From: Isoetes taiwanensis
Taxonomy: Eukaryota; Streptophyta; Lycopodiopsida; Isoetales; Isoetaceae
Assembly: GCA_021234155.1 (NCBI GenBank)
Contig: JAJEKV010000114.1
Span: 1,005,654 to 1,069,653, forward strand
Length of the DNA: 64,000 bases
Reading direction: 5' to 3'
The notes beneath the pieces are model-generated. The model saw only the letters and a list, made by a program, of their open reading frames with translations, was not told the origin of the DNA and did no database searches. The position numbers and the translations under genes were made by a program. Shown one piece after another: positions 59,689 through 64,000 of this stretch (within the stretch, counting starts at the first letter, position 1; the number at the start of each line of letters is the position of its first letter).

Positions 59689-60982
59689 ATGGAAGAACAG
59701 AGTCCGGCCGAGGCCACGTCCCAAAGGAACCCGCTTCAAGAATTTGGACCCATGACCCTTAAGAGGAATTATCCCGTGATGAGGATGGACCTTGAGCGTA
59801 TAAAGGCTTTGCTAGCCGCATGCTGTGAGCTGGTTCGGTGGGCAACGCCAACCGCCACAAGCATCACCTCGAAACAGAAGGGACAAGAAGAGGAGCAAGA
59901 GAGGAAGGTCCCCAGCACGGACTCCTCCGACTCAGCTCGTGATTCGACTCCACCCGGAGGAAGAAGAAAAGCAGAACCAGGACCGAACAGATGGAAGGCA
60001 GAGGAACACTCCAGATGGAAGACAAAGGGACACAAGAACCTCTGATTACCAGAAGAAAGTAGACTCTGCATTGGGAAATGTTTGGAAGGCCAGGAAGCTC
60101 GAGCAATTCTCAGGCGAGAATAGGTCAGGCATGGAGGCAGAGGCTTGGCTTGACGAGATGAGTGAATATGGCAACGCCTATGGTATGAAGGATAAGGATA
60201 AAGGTAGGGTGGCAACAACGAACCTGAAAGGAGCAGCACGCATTTGGTGGAAGGGTTATGCCAAGGCTCATGGCTTAAGCAGGGATGCTTGCAGGTTCAA
60301 GAAGTTTGCTAAAGCCTTCAAGCGCCATTACGTTCCAAGGGAGCACAAGTCCACCATGATGCAGCAGTTCTATAGGCTCCAACAGGGAAACAAATCAGTC
60401 CAGAGATATACAGAGGAATTCATGAGGCTAAGACTCTATGTGCCAAAGTTGGGTGAGAAGCATGCAGTAGAAAGCTACATTGAGGGCCTGAATGATGAGA
60501 TCCGTAAGCTTGTAAGGGCAATAAACCCTAAGACAGTATCAGAAGCAGAGTCCAAGGCAATAAGCTTGCAAGGAACGGGACCACAGAATAGCGGGCAGAG
60601 GCAGCAGTATTACCAGGATAAAGGCAAGGCAACAGGGAGTTATAGCCCTAGAGCAGCCAGTCCAGGCCCAGCTAAAGCCCCATATGGGGGCAACCAGGGG
60701 AAGTAGCAGGAGAAGAAACAGGTGTCCTTTAAGGATAAGCAGGAAGGGTCAAACTACTCCAAAGCGGTGCGATCCTTTTTGCAGGCTATGCCCAAGGAGA
60801 AGAGACAGGAGTGCATAGATAAGCAGCTTTGCTTCAGGTGCTTCCAGACAGGCCATAGGACAGCGAACTGCCCCTATGTCATGAGTGCAGCACTAGCGGA
60901 GTTGGGAGATTGGGACACTCTGTCTGACGACGACGGCGAGGAAGCCCGCGATAGGGTGAGTGTCATATCTTTGCCGCAATAG
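59689..60982 (+). pseudogene. Gag (capsid plus CCHC nucleocapsid), broken
   Basis: The start MEEQSPAEATSQ (59689) opens an acidic Ser-rich N-terminus. A frame change near 59980-60040 leads into the main capsid frame. Capsid motifs of the retrotransposon gag family are GAARIWWKGYAK, FKRHYVPREHKS and QRYTEEFMRLRLYVPKL. An in-frame TAG (60704-60706) precedes the nucleocapsid, whose zinc knuckle CFRCFQTGHRTANC fits CX2CX4HX4C. The frame ends at 60982 and overlaps the pol frame (open from 60952), which lies at -1. No canonical slippery heptamer was seen in the overlap. Confidence 0.82.
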
Positions 60983-63226
60983 ATACAGAGCAAGCAGAGA
61001 GCCAGTATAAGGTAATTTCCACAGTAGGCAAGGCCAAGGCCAAGTCATTTATAGTCCTGATAGACTCGGGAAGTAGCCATAACTTTGCATCCCCCATAAT
61101 GGTTCAAATGTTGAAGTTGAAACCATTGAAGTCGAACCCGAGGCCCGTTGTGCTAGCAAGCGAAGCAGTAAGGCAGACGGCAGGCAAGAGAATCAACTTC
61201 GACATCGAATTACCAGGGATTAACATCCAAATGGGGGCAGAAGTAATAGGCATTGGCAAGTACGACTTGATCATAGGATTGGAATATCTTGGACCGGCAG
61301 GGGCCATCATTGATTGTGGAAAGCGGAAAGTGACCTTCCCAACGCCCGACGGCAAGATCATTGAGATCACAGGTAAAGAAGTTGTTCCCATCATGCAGTG
61401 TATGTCTTCTAAGCGGCTATTCAAGTGTATCAAGAGTGAGCAAGTAGCATACATCTTTAAGCTTGAGGCTGAGGAGCCGGAGTCCGAAGAAAGCAAAGAA
61501 GACAAGGTGCTCAACAAGCTGCCCAAGCAGATAGCTAGTTTGATCACGGAGTTCCACGAGCTGTTCCCGGATGAGATCAAGCAGCTCCCTCCTTATAGGG
61601 GAGTCGAGTGCGAGATAGCACTCGAACCGGGAACAAAGCCGACAAGCAAGGCTCCATATAGAATGACGACGCAGGAGTTGACGGAGCTAAAGAAGCAGTT
61701 GCAGGAGCTACTCGACCTAGGTTTCATTAGACCTAGTGTCTCACCGTTTGGAGCGCCCATTCTTTTTGTCAAGAAGAAGGATGGATCTTTGAGGATGTGC
61801 ATAGACTATAGGCAGTTGAATAAGCACACCATCAAGAACAAGTATGCGCTCCCAAGATCAGATGACTTGATGGATCAGCTTCAAGGAGCAAGGGTCTTCT
61901 CCAAAATCGACTTAAGATCAGGTTATCATCAGATCCGGATAAAGGAAGAAGATATCCATAAAACCGCCTTCAGGACGCGGTATGGGCATTATGAGTTCAC
62001 GGTAATGCCTTTTGGCTTATCAAATGCCCCCGCGACGTTCATGAGGCTCATGAACGACATCTTCAGGGAGTTCTTAGACACCTTTGTGATTGTATTCTTT
62101 GACGATATTTTGGTGTATAGCAGATGCCTTGAAGAGCACGTACAACACTTAAGGAGAGTGCTTGAGAAGCTGAAGAGGCACCAGTTGTATGCCAAGTTGT
62201 CGAAGTGCCACTTCGCAACGGAGAAGGTGGAATATCTTGGTCATGTGATCTCAGCAGAAGGCATTGCGATGGACCCCGCAAAGATTGAAGCAGTAATTCA
62301 GTGGCCGGCGCTGAAGAATGTGCATGAGGTCAGGAGCTTTCTCGGGCTAGCAGGGTACTATAGGAAGTTCGTAAAGAACTTTGCTAAGATAGCGGCCCCG
62401 TTAACAGACCTGACGAGGGCAGAGAAGGTGAAAGATTGGGCAGAGCATTGGCACAAGAAAGCCCAAAAGGGGTTTGAATTGTCGTAAGAAGCTCTGACGA
62501 CAGCCCCTGTCTTGACCCTGCCGGACCCGGAGAAAGATAAGCTTGTAGCAACAGATGCGAGTAAGATAGCTACAGGTGCGGTGCTTATGCAAGAAGAGCG
62601 TGTAGTAGCGTATGACTCCAGGAAGATGAACGACGCCGAAACGCGCTACCCCACGCATGATCAAGAATTGCTTGCGGTTGTCAGGGCGTTAAGAATCTGG
62701 AGGCACTATCTCTTGGGAAGGAAGTTCCAATTGGATACCGACCATCAGAGCCTCCAGTATGTATTCATGCAACCACACCTTAATCTAAGGCAGCGGAGGT
62801 GGATGGAGTTCCTCGAGGAATATGACTTTGATATAGTCTACAAGCTGGGGAAGCTCAATGTGGTAGCAGATGCGCTTTCAAGGCACCCCCTGACAACTAG
62901 AGTGCATTGCAATGCAATTTTGACGCTCTCCAACGACTTTGGTAAGAAGATTGAAGAGATCTTGCCAACGGATGTGGATTTCAGGGAAGTATGGGAAAGC
63001 CTCTCTAGGGAGGCTAGAACAGATAAAGAACGGGAAGCCTTCAAGCATTATAAGAAGGAGGGCAACCTGTTATACCACAAGAACAAGTTGTGCGTGCCCC
63101 AATCATCAGGTGTAAGGAAATTGATCCTCCACGACACGCACAACGGCCCAATAGCTGGCCATGCGATATTCATGAAAACATATTTCAAAGTACGCAGCAG
63201 CTATTATTGGCCAGGAATGAAGAAGC
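60952..63226 (+). pseudogene. Pol: protease, RT, RNase H and start of integrase, interrupted
   Basis: The aspartic protease DSGSSHNF has its catalytic Asp at 61063. RT runs about 61600-62400, with [40 protein letters not shown] and catalytic FFDDILVYS (62095-62121). An in-frame TAA (62485-62487) falls just before RNase H (VATDASKIATGAVL, TDHQSLQY, VVADALSRHP). The integrase zinc domain begins (HDTHNGPIAGH, YYWPGMKKL) but the sequence turns into an LTR at 63227 before the second Cys pair. The catalytic core and any chromodomain are absent. Order and motifs indicate Ty3/gypsy; a chromovirus affiliation is plausible but not testable here. Confidence 0.9.
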
Positions 63227-64000
63227 TGTGACGTTCCAGCACAGTATACGGTCCCAGGACGTATATAGTACTGCCCCGTCATGCGTACACGCCACTCCGA
63301 CCGACGTGTACGCCAACGGATAGCCAGGTAAGTAGCCCTAGGGGCAACTTGCTAGGAGTGTTCATATATTATTAATGTGCACATGTGCACATTAATGTGG
63401 GCACACCTTTCCATGTTGGCACATTTTGCCACCTAGCCATTAAAGGCAAGTGGGGCCTTTCCAATTATCCCACATGCCAAAATGGGTAATTGGAAACCCT
63501 AGCCTAAACCCCATGTCTATTTAGGGTAGGAAAACCCTAGCTTGCTAGTTTTTCGTCCTGAGGGTTTTAGAGCTCGCCTTTGGCTGCCCCAGAGCCAAAA
63601 CCGCCCCCGTGACGCCCAAGCGAATTGCGCTTATCGGTTCCCCGAACTCGATCAGCCCAGCCAGATGGTTGAACTTCGTGTCGAGGAGCCACTCAAGGAT
63701 CAGAGTTTGGTCAATTTAATAGCTTAAACCGCCTTCTAGCCATAGAATCAAAGAGGTTTAGACTATTAAATTGCCCATAGCAGCTATCTAGATCTTAGAT
63801 CTCGGACACTAACTAAAGAACCTAATTCTATGATTAGATCTAGTTCTTTAGTTCTTCCGTGATGTATTTGGATGATGTATCTCTCGAACTCCTTGTATTG
63901 GGAAGGGGGTAGAGGCCCTAAAGCTTGTAGTTGATGCTCCTAGAGTAGCCTCTCTAGCACACCGTAGATTCGCCTGTACAAGAGCCACACCTGTTGTGGG
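63227..64000 (+). repeat. LTR (3' LTR, or 5' LTR of a nested copy), cut by window end
   Basis: Starts TGTGACGTTCCAGCACAG, as at 53703, and matches that LTR for all 774 bp visible, with scattered substitutions and a short extra segment near 63475-63490. It joins directly to integrase coding sequence. A usual polypurine tract is not evident just upstream, which leaves open a nested insertion instead of a true 3' LTR. Confidence 0.88.

Larger units (their letters stand above)
53703..64000 (+). mobile_element. Ty3/gypsy-type LTR retrotransposon carrying a histone H3-like gene
   Basis: Order: 5' LTR, Met-tRNA primer site, two hairpins, TATA box, H3-like ORF, two hairpins, TATA box, decayed ORF B, gag, protease, RT, RNase H, partial integrase, next LTR (cut by the window end). 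RNase H before integrase is the gypsy order. Single stops in the H3-like ORF, gag and pol, plus the integrase truncation, make this copy defective. The two LTRs differ at about 7 of the first 105 positions, so it is not a recent insertion unless the right LTR belongs to another copy. Confidence 0.9.

Overview
This is nuclear DNA of a land plant. The evidence is a pectin methylesterase with a GT-AG intron, several other spliced plant-type genes, and dense plant transposons (Helitron, LINEs, Ty3/gypsy, Ty1/copia, foldback elements). Genes are sparse and mostly broken, and repeats fill most of the window, so a large genome is likely. A fern or other seed-free vascular plant would fit, but nothing seen here proves it.

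Layout. 0.2-2.0 kb: an intact two-exon pectinesterase on the minus strand. 2-4.4 kb: short dispersed repeats. 4.5-10.1 kb: a decayed autonomous Helitron (zinc finger, HUH Rep, PIF1-type helicase) on the minus strand, broken by a 555-bp foldback element. 10.8-12.2 kb: two unrecognised minus-strand coding stretches, one with a TATA box. 13.8-14.4 kb: an alpha/beta-hydrolase pseudogene. 15.4-16.0 kb: an intact unknown nuclear-type protein. 16.8-20 kb: a LINE on the minus strand ending in an (ATCCT)n/poly(A) tail. 22-25 kb: two decayed multi-exon genes, one of them a spermidine-synthase-like methyltransferase. 26-34 kb: mainly non-coding, with segmental duplications and simple repeats. 35.4-40.4 kb: an old LTR split by a very young non-autonomous LTR element with two 356-bp LTRs that look identical and a GTGAT target duplication. 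40.7-42.9 kb: a second LINE. 46.96 kb: a Helitron 3' terminus. 48.2 kb: a copia RNase H remnant. 49.05 kb: a foldback MITE. 51.7-52.9 kb: a third LINE fragment. 53.1-53.7 kb: an ABC-transporter pseudogene.

The most striking object is the Ty3/gypsy-type element from 53703 to the window end. Its 1547-bp 5' LTR is followed by an initiator-Met tRNA primer site. Next comes an extra gene (55935-57206) whose product starts with the exact first nine residues of mature histone H3 and ends with an ungapped 89-residue H3 histone fold. The two are joined by a roughly 320-residue charged linker. I know of no described retrotransposon carrying a histone H3 gene, and novelty was not searched. The gene has its own TATA box and is flanked by two pairs of near-identical 67-78 bp hairpins. 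A second, decayed extra ORF (57.9-59.4 kb) follows the same plan of two hairpins, TATA box and ORF. Then come gag, protease, RT, RNase H and the start of integrase. This copy is not intact: single in-frame stops interrupt the H3-like ORF, gag and pol, and integrase is cut off by the next LTR. The family is nevertheless also represented by the old LTR at 35.4 kb.
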